A stretch of DNA of 64,000 nucleotides from Diploscapter coronatus (GCA_964036155.1 OZ038422.1:54211201-54275200); one strand, 5' to 3'; shown: positions 27,460-39,734, counted from the stretch's first letter. Numbers and translations are program-made. Notes: generated by a model from the letters alone, not told the origin.

Positions 27460-27594
27460 GCGCATAAAACTGGTTATTCGAGATGAGAGATGCACAAAAT
27501 CTGTACTCTAACTATCCATTTTGTATGTTATTTCGTCAAAAAAGAAATGAGCAAATCATTTCCCTCTATGAGACGAATGACCAGTTTATCGCGC
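27460..27594. repeat. Foldback hairpin in the place of the lost kinase exons
   Basis: The arm 27460-27490 (starting GCGCATAAAACTGGTTATTC) is nearly complementary to 27564-27594 (complement starts GCGCGATAAACTGGTCATTC), separated by about 73 nt. It lies between the last membrane-gene exon and the relic C-terminal exon. It could be a small MITE; no clear target duplication was seen. Confidence 0.55.
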
Positions 27595-27653
27595 ATCAAG
27601 GATATACATAAATGACTATTATATAAGGCACATTGATGATGGAGTATTTTCAG

Positions 27654-27761
27654 TCGAAAGCCGAAATCTCTACTCCGATTCTAGGGGAAACAGATTATTA
27701 TGGCTATATAGATTCACGACGTATTCAAACAGATTCAACTAATTTATCAAAATTGCAATAA
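27654..27761 (+). pseudogene. Relic or optional last exon homologous to the receptor kinase C-terminus
   Basis: After an acceptor (TATTTTCAG), 36 codons read SKAEISTPILGETDYYGYID and on to LSKLQ and TAA. The last exon of the neighbouring kinase gene reads LKSEIARQILQNSEYYGYID. The match, including the TyrTyrGlyTyr motif, identifies it as the end of a deleted kinase region. It is open and phase 0, so it could still be used through the donor TAC|GTCCAA at 27286. Confidence 0.6.
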
Positions 27762-27853
27762 TTTGTTTAATTTTAGACATCATGCAGATAATAAAAGCTA
27801 TTCACTTAAATATGACATGAAAAGTATGTATTAGCAAAAACTAAAATATCGTA

Positions 27854-28081
27854 CTCCCTCTAATTGAAGAGCATGCCCTTCCATTTTTCAACCCCCTAAT
27901 TTTCGAACAAATTCAAATTTTTCAAACGACTATAATTCCTCATTTTATGATTGTAATCACTTCAAATCAGACTAAATCGACTCTACACAATCTAAAGAAC
28001 ATTATAAAACACTTTTTGAGATGATCGGAGTTGAGTAATGGGTAGTTCTGCATTTTGGGGGTGCTCTTCAATTAGAGAGAA
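27854..28081. mobile_element. Stowaway-like Tc1/mariner MITE
   Basis: Terminal inverted repeats CTCCCTCTAATTGAAGAGCA and (complement of right end) TTCTCTCTAATTGAAGAGCA are flanked by TA on both sides (27852-27853 and 28082-28083). CTCCCTC ends with a TA duplication are characteristic of Stowaway-type elements. 228 bp, no ORF. Confidence 0.75.
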
Positions 28082-28447
28082 TACGATAGTGATAATAGTT
28101 ATTTTCAATGTTATTTAACCAATCACTAAATAATGAATTCAATTTGTATTAGTATAATAGATTATTTGTAATAAAAACTAAAATCTTATATGACTCGTTT
28201 AGTAACTATTCATTGTTCCGTCTTCTTTATGAATTATCAAGTAAAACGCGTCTAAAGACGGTATTATCTAGTCTGAGTTTTGATTTAAACATGATAGTTC
28301 ATTCTAAACTTTTGCGTTTCTTTGGACTGATAGTTTTCTTCATTTACTAAATTTATAAATGCATAATGTAGTACTCGACTATGATATTAGGAAATTTGTA
28401 CTTTGAAACAAATTTCAGAGCTATATTTACTAATTTATGTATCCAAC

Positions 28448-31400
28448 ATGTGCTTGTATCGTGTCATTTTCTTACTTCCTATGATTCTAGTTATGGGTTT
28501 ACCAACGAGTTGCGTATCAGACATACTTGACAGTTTGTTTTCCTTAGTTAATTATGATATATCCATAAGAGTATTCAACCGAATAACAAATTACAATAAT
28601 TTGTATTCATTTTGAAATATTTGCCTTTATTTATAAAGGTTTACTCATAAATAAATTATCGAATGTAAATACTACATAATATCTATATTAAAATTTGATA
28701 CAAATCAATTCATGACTGAAACGGAAAGATATGATTCAAAAATTGATGAAATTTAGACAGTTGCTCAGCTTGCTCTGATCCACCGCCGCGAGTTCTGGGA
28801 CCAAATGTAAACATTCGTATATTGTTTAGGTTATAATTCTTACAGCACTCTTCCTACATACTATTTTATGTACTATTCTTTCCAATTGCTAAAATATTAA
28901 GCCATCTGCCCTTTCATTGTCCTAATCATTCCATTCTCGTCTGACATAATTTGTCACATTTCATTCTATCTTTTAACTTCACTCAAATCATTCATTGTTT
29001 GGAGGATCACGATTAATACAAAACAGTTTATGGCGGTGATAATAAATTATGCGGATATTTTAAATTCATAAATACGCAAGCTCCATCACGGTGTATTACA
29101 AGATTTAGGACACTGATGTTGAATTGAAATGTACCAATGAGACAACCATTTATCCGAGTATTATATTTCCATATTTGACACCACCGTGCAGGTATAATCA
29201 GATAATCAGCAAGCATAACTACACTAAATTTGTAGAAATATAATTCTTGTCTCAAGTTACACTCTCTGAACTCTTTTAAAATCTCGTAATTATTTAATTA
29301 TATAATATACAATTTATATTTACTTAAGATATGCAGTTGTTTGTACAAACAGTTCATCAATCGTACTTCACACAGCAGATGGCAGATGCGCAAAGACCCT
29401 TTTTTTGATGTATTATGAATGTAGAAATGGAAGCTGGGTTGTTTATTCCAATCATGATATATACCATGATGTGGATCAAATATACTGTTATGAGAACGGA
29501 GAAAGTAAGAATCATTGTTTTATATTTCTGAATCGATAGAAAAATAATTATAAAAGAACAATATTTCATTATTACTAATTATTTATGCAAGGTCTTTAAA
29601 GTATTTCTCCAATGCTTTGTCGTGACATAGGAACCTTATCTATCATCAAAATCGAATTCTTTTTTCCTCATGTAGTCAGGGCGTGGGCAATTTACTGGGC
29701 AAATTTGAGGATCGAAACGAATTACCCTGACCCCTACAGTAGGACCCGCAAGTGATTTTACAAACTTGAGGGTAGCGCTTCAAAGCCTACACCATTGAAT
29801 CAGGATTGTTCTGGGAACTGTACACTTTTAGAAATTAGTTTTTTCTCAAAATTTCGCTGACAACTAATTTTTAACCGGTTCCAGAACAATTCGGTAACGT
29901 TTTTCACGCCATTTTTCGGTAAAATTATTTTCTCAGATACTCATCAGAATATTTGTAGAAGACAAACTTCTATAAAATTATATAATTAGTGAGATAATTA
30001 ACGAGAACAAAAAAAATTACCGGTTTCTGCTTCACAAAGTGAGCGTGGCTTATGATCTCTAAACATACCTGATGTTTTCAGCAATATAATCTATCATTTA
30101 AATATATCCATAGATGTTACGTAAATTTAACATTTAATAGAATCCGAATTTGATCAATTCACTTATATTATAGACTCGTGTGCTGCCTGTGGACAACCAT
30201 TGGCACCTCTTCAACCTGGGGTAGGTTATCTTAACGATAGAAAAAGGTGAAAGAGTTAAATTCGAAGAATAGACTTGACGAAATAAGGTCTAAAGTTAAG
30301 AGGGCAGTGCTTATGTTTATGTGACGCGCTATTAATTTATATTAATTCACATACTACCTATCTACCCGTTCATATCGAGTAATTCATAAATACTCTATAA
30401 ATGTCTTTTAAAAACTACATATTTATACGAATGAGTTAAAAATTGCCTTTTAATTAATAGCTAATCGAATTTTAGGATGAATCGCAACGTAAATGCAATA
30501 GCGGAAATATTGGTGCAAGCTCACTTGTTAATAGTACTAAGGATATTTACGTTTGCCAGTACTTAGAATTTTCTATCTTAAATTTATATATTGCAAATAG
30601 TTGTATTGCTTATAGGATTAATGTATATTGTTTGGATAATTCTAAACAGGACACTTACTATCATAGTGTTGGAGAAGAACAGCGTTGCTTTATAGAAGTT
30701 GGGAATGTTTCCGCATATTTCTGCTATTTTGGAAAATGGGCTTTAATTCTTCTTGATACTTCTTTAAATCTACCATATTACGGGATAATCGATCAACTTT
30801 ATTGTTCGAATAACGACAGTTATACAGATAGTTGTACGAGTTCATTATACATAATATATATGTCTCATAAATGTAACGTATGGTTAATTTTGCAATTCAA
30901 GTTGCAATAATTAACAATAAATAAGCATGCGGAGCATTATGTCACCATAGAATTACTGCGTTTGTTTTTTGTTGAACAATCATACAAATTTTAGCTAGTA
31001 CTATCATGGCCACAACAGCCTATTCAACAGATGTCAGTACAAGTTTATCACCAACTGAAAAGTCAATAAGTAGGAATAATACGAAACTAATTGGTATACA
31101 CATCTATGTTAATTTCAAATAAAAAGTTAGAGATTTATTTAATTTCAGTTTTTATAACTGTTCCAGTTTCGCTTTTTATCATCTCAGTGTCTATTAGTAT
31201 TTGCATCTACTTATTATATAGAAGGAGACGAGCTCGAACCTTATCAAGATCAATTGAGTAAATTATAAATATTATGTTTTAATTAATTTAAACAATTTGT
31301 CGATCATTAAAAAGGAATAATCCTCGATCAACAGATCGTGAAATCTTTAAGTAAATGCCCTGAAATATCGACACTGATATCAAAAATAATCTTAGCAATA

Positions 31401-32806
31401 CTCTATAATTAAAATTTTTCATTTAGTGATGATCCTTGGATAATAAATTTTGACAAACTACTAATTAGATCAGAGTCTCGCATTGGAAATGGATCATTTT
31501 CGGTGGTATATAAGGGTGTACTTCGTGGTATGAATATAATTCATATCGTTCAAAATGACATCGCATAGCTATTTAACATGACCAGAATACAAATCTAGGA
31601 GAGATTCCTGCTTTCAAAGTTGTCAATAACATCCATTTAAGGATGTATCGGGAAAAATCAAGCCTACCAAATACGAATGAGGTATTTACGTATTCCAGTC
31701 ATATAGCCAAGCATAGAAATTTTTAGGTAGCAGTTAAACATGCACCAAATCATGCCACAGAAAAAGACCTAGATTATTTTCGGGATGAAATCGAAATAAT
31801 GAAAATTCTTGGATTTCATCCAAATGTTGTTTGGTAATTCAGATAAGGATTGAAAATAAAACACTGATAATCAGTTTAGCATGTATGGATATCTGATAAA
31901 TAGATTCATACCACATATCATTTTTGAATACTGCGCGATGGGCGACTTGCAAAGATACGTTTCAAGCATAAATTATAAAGAAATCGAGGTATTATTTTCT
32001 AGCTTGCTCTATAACATTTATTCTAGGATGATAAAGTGGTCCTGAAAGAGTTCATCTTGTTCTCTTGGCAAATATGCAATGGAATGGTATTATTCTGTCA
32101 TTTTCCAGCATGATATCGTATTTTAGTCATACGTTGCATCAAAGGATATAATTCACAGAGATTTAGCAGCCAGAAATATCCTTCTAACAGAAAATAAAGC
32201 TGCTAAGGTTGGTCCTAGATATGTTCTTTTTTAAATATCATTTTTTTCAGATTTCCGATTTTGGTATGTCAATTCGAGCAAACGCGAATGATAATTTCGA
32301 TAGGCAAAATCGTAAATTGCCTTCAATTAGGTGGTCCGCGCCAGAGACATTCGGACTCAAATCGTTTAGCAAAAAGAGTGATGTGTATGATGAATGTTCA
32401 GTTCTTTATAAGAAATGATCTTGTAAGTTTAGATGGTCGTTCGGAGTTACGGTTTGGGAGATATTTTCGTTTGGAGAAGTTCCGTATAAGGAAATTGGAA
32501 CGAAAGAATTGCAGAACTTTCTAAATGAAGGAAACAGATTGAAAATGCCGGTACTTTGCGACAAACTGTATGAATAAAAAAGTGAATTTATGAAGAGATA
32601 GAATTTTCTTTATAGGTATTCATTGCTAACGAAATGTTGGTGTTTTGAACCAGAAGATAGGCCATCCTTCGAACATGTAAGAGTTAAAATATTTATTAGT
32701 TTTTTTTATTTATTTTCAGCTGAAATCGGAAATTGCAAGGCAGATTCTTCAAAACTCCGAGTATTATGGCTATATCGACCCTATGGCAATTGAATATGGA
32801 AGATAA
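28448..32806 (+). CDS. Receptor tyrosine kinase with duplicated cysteine modules
   Basis: Twenty exons (first 28448-28532, 28757-28806, 29109-29191, 29329-29504; last 32720-32806) join in frame to 634 residues. Signal peptide (VIFLLPMILVMGLP), two cysteine modules (linkers NSCSACSD and NSCAACGQPLAPLQPG; cores ending DVDQIYCYE and IIDQLYC), a Ser/Thr stalk, a membrane helix near residue 270 (FITVPVSLFIISVSISICIY) and a kinase from about 316. The kinase looks catalytically complete: IGNGSFSVVYKG, VAVKHAP, IIHRDLAARNIL (tyrosine-kinase type), SDFGMS, RWSAPE, SDVWSFGVTVWE and RPSF. An extra exon of 28 codons separates the glycine loop from VAVK. The tail has EYYGYI, a likely phosphotyrosine docking site. 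The ATG follows an acceptor by 33 nt. AATAAA is at 32872. Confidence 0.9.
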
Positions 32807-33202
32807 ACTATTTTTAAACAAATATTGCTGGTTGTAATTGTGAAAACAAATGTTTGCATTGTTTCTTGTGGAATAAACTATTTAGCTGGATTGTTTTCAT
32901 GTGTTATTTGTAGATTTTATTACAAGAATAAACTGGCATTTCATAAGTAAGTGAAAAATATACAAATAAAATAGTTTGTTTAAAGTTAGTTCTTTCAAAA
33001 ACATAGCAACGCAAATTTCAGAAAGAAAAATCGATCTTCTAAATATTTCACAATGCATGAAGATGAAGGGGAAATTATTTTCGTTGAATAGCATGAGCCG
33101 TTTCTTCCATTATCGATTGATTCTGTCTTTTCAAGCCACTATTTTCAGCTCGCATTTTAGAAACTATCGAATAAACTCGGAATATTTCGATATTGAACCG
33201 GA
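32807..33202. other. Intergenic spacer
   Basis: Holds AATAAA (32872-32877), 66 nt past the kinase stop. Short open frames on both strands lack coding features. Confidence 0.5.
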
Positions 33203-34242
33203 ATGATTTCGAACTTGCCTGTCGAAATAATTTTGATGAGCCTTGAATACCTTCCTTACGATGATGTCAAGAGATTAGCCTGCACGAATAAACGATTCTT
33301 CCAAATCGTCAAGAGGAATCTGCCCATTGCACTACTTCCGAAGCTCATGTTCAATGTCGTCGAAATTATTCCAACAACTTGTGAGGTAATCATAAATTCA
33401 TCAAAAGTGGCAAAGTCAATTTTACAAGCAAATAGTCGAAAAGCAGTGAATTATTTTTGATGAATTGACGAATCAAATCTAGTCATTTTATTGCAGGAAG
33501 TTTCATTATTTTTATCCTCTAAACTATAAGTGAAAATTTCTATTTCTTGGAATGGTTATTTGATATTTTCAGAAAGAATTTCTATGCGACATCACTTTGG
33601 ACGAATCGTATTATTCGAAAATCAAAATAGTGCTTCGCATTCGAAATATCGCTGAAGCAAGAAATCATAAGGAGAACGATGAAATTTTACTCAAAATGTT
33701 CATGAAATACTGCTGTAAGTGAAAATGTAGTAGCTTATTTTGAGAAATTTTAACATTTGAATTTTAGCTGACCTCGTAAAGGAAAAGCCTCGAAGGAAAA
33801 ATTCACCATCGAAATTTAGTAAGTAAAACAAAAGTATCAAACTGATAATGAACATTTGTAAACTGATTAAAGAACATAATGTGTAACAAATTAAGTAGAT
33901 TTTTTATTTTTTTTAAATAGGTACTGGCAATATCAGAAATTCAATGATGCTTTGGGAAAACTACGTTTCTTCAAATCGAAATTGGTTTGGCAGCGACGAG
34001 AAGTTTGGGGGGTTCGCTTTGAATCTGCATTATTTGCTATCTAGAGCTAGTGTAAATCAGCTGAAAACTGTAAGAGCATTTATTAGATCAGCTAATTTGG
34101 AAGTTTGATTCAGAATCGGATGGAACAAGGAAAATTTGAATTGATATCGAACGAACTCAAATCAGTTCGAGGAACGATTGAAGAAATGGTTGACTTACAA
34201 AAATTCGACGATAACTATATTTTCGATTGGGCAGCATATTGA
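33203..34242 (+). CDS. Short F-box protein
   Basis: Five exons (33203-33385, 33573-33714, 33768-33818, 33921-34069, 34114-34242) give 217 residues. The N-terminus MISNLPVEIILMSLEYLPYD and the following LACTNKRFFQIVKRNLPIAL are an F-box closely resembling that of the gene at 22118 (ISxLPxEI... and TNxRxxxIVKxNxPxA), so the two share a recent origin. The remaining 150 residues are unrecognised and end DDNYIFDWAAY. Expected role: substrate adaptor of an SCF ubiquitin ligase. AATAAA is at 34288, 46 nt past the stop. Confidence 0.78.
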
Positions 34243-34495
34243 AAATTTACAATTTAGAACATCATAAAATGGAATACCTACTACAAAATAAACTGACTGA
34301 TTTTTTAAATATCGAATGAAAATAGTATTATAAACTATAGATCTCTCTACTTATGAATTAGACTAATAATCATTATAATAAATTATTGTTAATTTTAAAA
34401 TATCACCGTTTTGCCTTCCATCAACTATATTACCCGTTCCTTTCGGAATTGGCATTTCAAAAATAAGAGGACTGGCAGTCAAAGACCGCGTCCTA

Positions 34496-34574
34496 CGATC
34501 AAACTTTCACTCTAGCATTTGTTCGCCGTCCACCATCCTCTGAATGGGGCGAAAATGCTAGTCAAGTCCGATCG
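34496..34574. ncRNA. Candidate microRNA-precursor-like hairpin
   Basis: A 79-nt stretch folds on itself. CGATCAAACTT pairs with the 3' end, CTAGCATTTGTTCGCC pairs with GGCGAAAATGCTAG with one small bulge, and CCAT/ATGG closes a 7-nt loop. A second hairpin follows at 34585-34610 (ACTCTATTC with GAATAGAGT). The size suits a microRNA precursor, but the same could be a decayed inverted-repeat element. No conserved seed was recognised. Confidence 0.35.
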
Positions 34575-35029
34575 TTTTGCCTAGACTCTATTCGGTTAAT
34601 TGAATAGAGTGTGAGGAATATGGTTCTCTGAACCTAGACGGAGCTTCTTATAAAACGTTTTCGAGAAATATCAAATACGTGTTTGTGCACTTATTCTTTA
34701 CCATTGACAGAATGAGAGGTCAGACGAGCAGAGTTCTCAATGGAAAGAGACGCAGGGTATGCCTTGCGCAAAAAATAGAAGCACATTATTGAAAATGAAC
34801 CAATTGGCAAATTTTTGAGCGAAAATTACATAAGTTCACTTTTTAGTATTTTTGTTAAGTGTTTGTCTGTCTGTCCAAGCTTAATTCTCGAATACTAAGC
34901 ATGGTAGATCCAAGTGTTATACATGGCTGGAAAGGTCTTTTCGTCCTGATGTGCAACGTAAAAAATTCGGTCGACTTTGGTCCAAAAATGTGGTTGTGTT
35001 CATAAAAGAGGAATAGTCTGATAAACAAA

Positions 35030-35213
35030 CCTAGGAAGGACAACCGTCATAAGCCCCTTGTGATCTACCCCTGTATATTTCCTTAAAAACTTTGTACCTC
35101 TAATCAATCAATAACGTAAACGTTCAAGTTTGCGACCTACCTCGCCATACAAAATTTTCCCTCTGCGACCTACCCCTCATAGATTCTTTCGTCTGACGAA
35201 AGTGCTCCCTAGG
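35030..35213. mobile_element. Small MITE, copy ii of the CCTAGGGAGCAC family
   Basis: The left end is CCTAGGAAGGACAACCGTCA and the complement of the right end is CCTAGGGAGCACTTTCGTCA. The interior repeats TGCGACCTACC twice, also present in copy iii, and shares GTGATCTACCCC with copy i. Confidence 0.65.
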
Positions 35214-35439
35214 TCTGTATAAAGTGTTTTAATTGGAATTTCAAAAGTGATATTTTTCTTTTGCTACACGCGCTTATAAGAGACGTAAAACTATTCTAAT
35301 TGGCTACTCAACTAGGCATGGAGAAAAAATGATTCAGTAGAAATTTCTGTAGAAAATGCGAGTAAACCCAGAAGAAATCCAAAAAAAGTGAGAAGACAAG
35401 CAGGAAGCAAAAATAATATGAGTTGCCGCGAGGCTCCGC

Positions 35440-35640
35440 CCCTTTTCTCGTTCCTCGAATGTTTGATTTTTTCGATTTTCGGGCTTCAAAATTTTATTTT
35501 TTCCTCGCTTTCAACTAATTTTTATCATTTTGGGGATCAATATAGGGTCCAACTCCCAACATATTCATGGGTAAAATATGGCACTGTGAGCAGTTTGGCA
35601 AAACTCTTGACAGTCCCTATGAATAAGTCATTTGTAATTT
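35440..35640 (-). repeat. Dispersed repeat, inverted relative to the copy at about 480-700
   Basis: The reverse complement reproduces long parts of 480-700: a CAGTGCC phrase, ACCCATGAATATGTTGG, TTAGTTGAAAGCGAG, then a purine-rich block and an AAGGG(G/T)C-AAGC-like end. Divergence is roughly a fifth by eye. No termini or ORF were defined. Confidence 0.55.
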
Positions 35641-36295
35641 GATCAAGAAATGCACAGATGTTGTTATTCTTTAAAAATCAGATATATAATTTTGGTAGGA
35701 AAGCTTGGTGAATGATATCACTGAAATAGGGGCGAATATTGCAAATTGCTGGTTACATTTTAGAGGCAAACCTATTTTCCATCTATTTGCACTGCAGTAG
35801 TATTTTAGCATAAGCCTATGATTATAATTTGAATTAGCGTCTAGAAAAATCTAAGTAGTGATTTATTCCATCAGACATGATATCACTTGTAAATTTAGAG
35901 TGAAACTTTCATATTCATCTTCAGTCTATAATCAGGAATAAGCATTACTGAATAGAAAAGAAATGTCGTATTTGATAATATCAAAATATCTTTCAAAGCT
36001 CTACAAATCTTATTAATAAAGTTTCATTATCCGGTCATCTATGTACATACAACAGGCAGTTCATTGCATTTATTCAGCTCAGAATAATTTATCGTTCAAT
36101 TATAATTGGCATATAAATTTTAAAATGTCGATGAAATGCAAAGCAAAGAGCTGCTGTTCTCTATAAGATTCATTGTATCGTAACGAGCCCCATTGGTGCG
36201 TTTCGTTGACTTTCACTGTTAGTGCTTCGATCATTATTTACTCTAGATGGGAATATTTTTCTAAAATAATTAAAATTATAAAAACAAATATATAA

Positions 36296-38366
36296 TTAAT
36301 CTTGCTTTATGGAGAAAAACTGATAAATAGCCTTGCGACGAGCCGGTGAGCTCAACAGGAGCGATAACGGCATGTGGAATCCCCAAGATATTGATTCTAA
36401 TAGTCGAAAGTATATCGAAAAATATATCGTATTCCAGTTAGAGTTTGTAGGAAGATAAGTTTCTTCTTCAATTGGGCATCCATTTTTATTTAAATTCTCA
36501 CCATAAACAACGAAAAAACATACCATTAGACAAAATAGCTAAATAGGAAATTACGTTAAACATGATATTTTAGAGCGCATGCAATATCGAATTTATCTAA
36601 TGAAAGAAGGTCTCTAATAAATTATCACTTCACAAAAGTAGAGAACCTTCAACAAAATATGCACACTACCGATTTACAACTGAGATCATCGAAAGATATT
36701 TTATAATATTATTTAGTCGTAAAATAAATGATCGTTTTCGTAATCGATTTTATTTTGATCTTATGTTATTATTATCATATGGAACAAATATGGAGATTAT
36801 GGCAATTTATTTTTCGAAAATCAATTCTAGAAAAAATAAGAGCATTCCCTTATATATTAAAGAAATATCTTATTATAAATAACCTTACATGATGTGAAAG
36901 TATCGGCATCATTTGATATAATAACCTTCGATTTTGAGCTCCATAACTATGACTTGAAATGGAACTTAGTTTTTGCATTTTTCTAAACATAACAATATAA
37001 AGACAAGTTGTAATTAATCCAATTATATCAATGACTGATGGTACAATCTAAAAATAATATAATTAATTTGTTTCTATTAATATCATAATAATGACAAATT
37101 TAAAGATACCAAGAAATAAATGGCATATTCACAATGTCCTGTCCAAATAACTATCAAATGAACAGCAAACATCGTAATATTAAATGAAGCCGAAAAAATA
37201 TAGATAAATCGTATAGAAATTGTCATAGATTTTCTTAAAGTCGCTTTTAAATAATCACAAGTTAAATAGAAAAAACTTAATTACTTGCTGGTTAGAAACT
37301 TAGAAAGTGATTTTTTATCGAATATAATCGCTATTCTTTGAAGTACTAAAAAAGAATTAAACAATGTAGTTGCAGTACTAGCAATTGGGCTTAGAATTAA
37401 ACTAGGTCCAAATAGCAATGATACACTAGTTATGAAAAGTTGGATAGATAGATAGGATGTTATAATTAACTGTAGTAGCATCCATATATCATTTATTTCA
37501 TCAGATATTTCACTTATACATATTCCATAATTTGCTAAAAAAATAATAATTCTATCAAATACGGTGAGCTCAAAAAATTGTCGGATTTTTATTTTGTTTT
37601 TCTTTAAGAAAAATATGCCATAAAATAAAAGATTATTTGTGTAAAATAACATAATAAATATCAGTAAGACTTATTTCGGAAGCTATATAAAGTTCAAATA
37701 TGAGTAAAATTTGAATGAAAAATTTCATTCTACTAAATATAGTCGGGCAGTAGTTATGAATTTTCATGGAGAATAGCCTTTGTTTTTGATTTATCGAAAG
37801 CTTCAAAATAAAGCTATACAACGAAGAACAAATAATTAAATCGATCTTTAGTTTATTTTTAAATTTATACTAGTTAAAGAAATTTTCGTTAAGTACATAA
37901 AATTTTGTAAGTTAACTCACGATTCCGAAGTAAATAATCATAAGTAAATGCAAAAGCCGCCACCATTGTGAATACAATAAGGTTTAAGAAGTAAATTACT
38001 GTTAACCTTTGCAAATGCCATAATATTCTAGAATAATATTCCTACAATAACGTTCTTTAAAGCCATAAAATAGATTTAACATACGATTGCTTCTTGTTTC
38101 AGAGCATTAATAGAAATTGCAAACAAAACAGCCAATACTGTCAGTGCAATTATAATTGGTGAACATATAACGATAATTTCGCCAATTTCATTTTTAGCCC
38201 TTGATATGTTTCCTGTAAAAAGAATAATCTCATGATTATTAAATAGACCAAATATATACAAGAGTAACTACTATTCCATACCATCTAAAGTGTCGTTTAG
38301 GAGTGAATAATCACAACCTAATTGATGTTTTATCACTCCTCGTATCCATTCAAATATTTGATCCAT
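36296..38366 (-). CDS. Serpentine chemoreceptor-like 7TM receptor
   Basis: Eight exons (38366-38282, 38212-38085, 38041-37917, 37813-37651, 37601-37285, 37233-37110, 37047-36889, 36538-36296) join in frame to 447 residues. Hydrophobic helices: IIVICSPIIIALTVLAVLFA; YFLNLIVFTMVAAFAFTY; FFIQILLIFELYIAS; LQLIITSYLSIQLFITSVS; IYIFSASFNITMFAVHLIVI; IVPSVIDIIGLITTCLYIVMF; and the last exon with LFCLMVCFFVVY and the 7th-helix region. NSFLVLQRIAIIF resembles the (E/Q)R-aromatic motif found in nematode Sra/Srab-type receptors. Likely role: sensing of small chemicals by a sensory neuron. The donor of exon 3 (GA|GTTAAC) is weak and chosen because it keeps the frame. Subfamily uncertain. Confidence 0.8.
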
Positions 38367-39734
38367 AATGTGGAATAGGAATATTGATCAAGCAATCAAT
38401 CAATAGTTTCAAGAGAATGAAAATGTAGTATAGTTAAAAGAATTCATATTTATGTATCTCAACATAATCTATACGAAGTGTGTATGTTTTTTTCATAAGA
38501 TTTCGTATCTCTACTGTCTTGAATAAAAATACATATTACACAGCGCAACGTTATAATTAACGAATAACTTCCTTGAAATATCTATTTTCTACATTCGTTT
38601 CTATCTGAAAGAAATTATAATCTACACAAGCGAATCTTTCAATAATTATAGTGGATTTAAAAATCACATTACTTTTCATGAAATTTTAAAAGAAGTTCAG
38701 CTTAGTCATGATTAAAACAGTTTTGCATTATTATGATCTGATGTGAATTGTGTTATGAATCAGATTATAAAATTTATTTTATTCAAAAATTAAACTGCAA
38801 TAAAAACAAACAAGTTGAAACAGAGTTATGAAGTTGCATTTATCGGGTTTCTACAAACTATCGGCAATTTCTCATCGCATGCATACGTCAGCCAGCTTCC
38901 GTCAGAATAACGTTGAACTGCGCACATCTCTCGTCAAAATTAGGTTAGTCAATGAAAATAATTTATTTTAGAAAACTTTAACTAAAGAATTACCATTACC
39001 CCAGGAAAGTTTATTTTTTTATTTCGGCCATTCCGTTATTTTCAATCATTCCGTTTTTCATGTCTGTTTCATTCATGGCATTTTCATTTTGGTCTAGCAC
39101 ATTTTCCTCGCTAGAGTTTTCTCTGCGTTACTCACCGATTGCACAGAGTTTATTTGTCGACTTAATCACACAAAGGGAGGCGAAGTAATGAATAGATTCT
39201 TGAAATGAGATGCATTTGAGAGGGAAATTCAAATTTGGCGGATGGGAATTCCACTTGCACAACAAATCAATTTTTGCTCCACAAAGTGGGCGGAGCTTGC
39301 GGGCTCTAAATTCAAGATTCTTACAGTCATAAAAATCGACAATAAAATGCTATTTGCTTTTAAATAAGTTGGAAGAAGATGCTAGGACTATCATATTTTT
39401 GTGTGTTGGAACATGACTTGCCTTATCGTCTAACCGAAATATCATGAAGGTAGACAGTTAAATACTGTCAATTATACAATTTTTTCGTTCCTTATGTTAT
39501 CTGCATAAATTCGAATGTTTCAAGTACAAAATTGTGCTGTACTCCATTTTTATTACTCAAGTATCGCTTTATTATTGACAATTATTTTAAAGTTTCCTTA
39601 GTCTTTCCAGTATTAGTGAATATCTGACAAACGTTTCAAGTCATTAGATTATCATTTTCTTTTCAAGAGATTCCATATTAGTGTAATGATTCTTTATTCT
39701 TTCTTGAAATAAATATTTTAATGAATTAAATTAG
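38367..39734. other. Intergenic spacer between divergent genes
   Basis: This gap lies between the starts of the 7TM receptor (-) and the second Hsp70 gene (+), so it should hold both promoters. A phrase CACAAAGTGGGCGGAGCTTG at 39280-39299 recurs in diverged form elsewhere in the window. No gene was seen. Confidence 0.5.

Larger units (their letters stand above)
34243..36295. other. Intergenic region with hairpin, MITE and dispersed repeat
   Basis: This gap contains a G+C-richer double hairpin (34496-34610), a MITE (35030-35213) and the minus-strand copy of the repeat also found at about 480-700 (about 35440-35640). The rest is unremarkable A+T-rich DNA between a plus-strand gene and the 3' end of a minus-strand gene. 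Confidence 0.6.
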
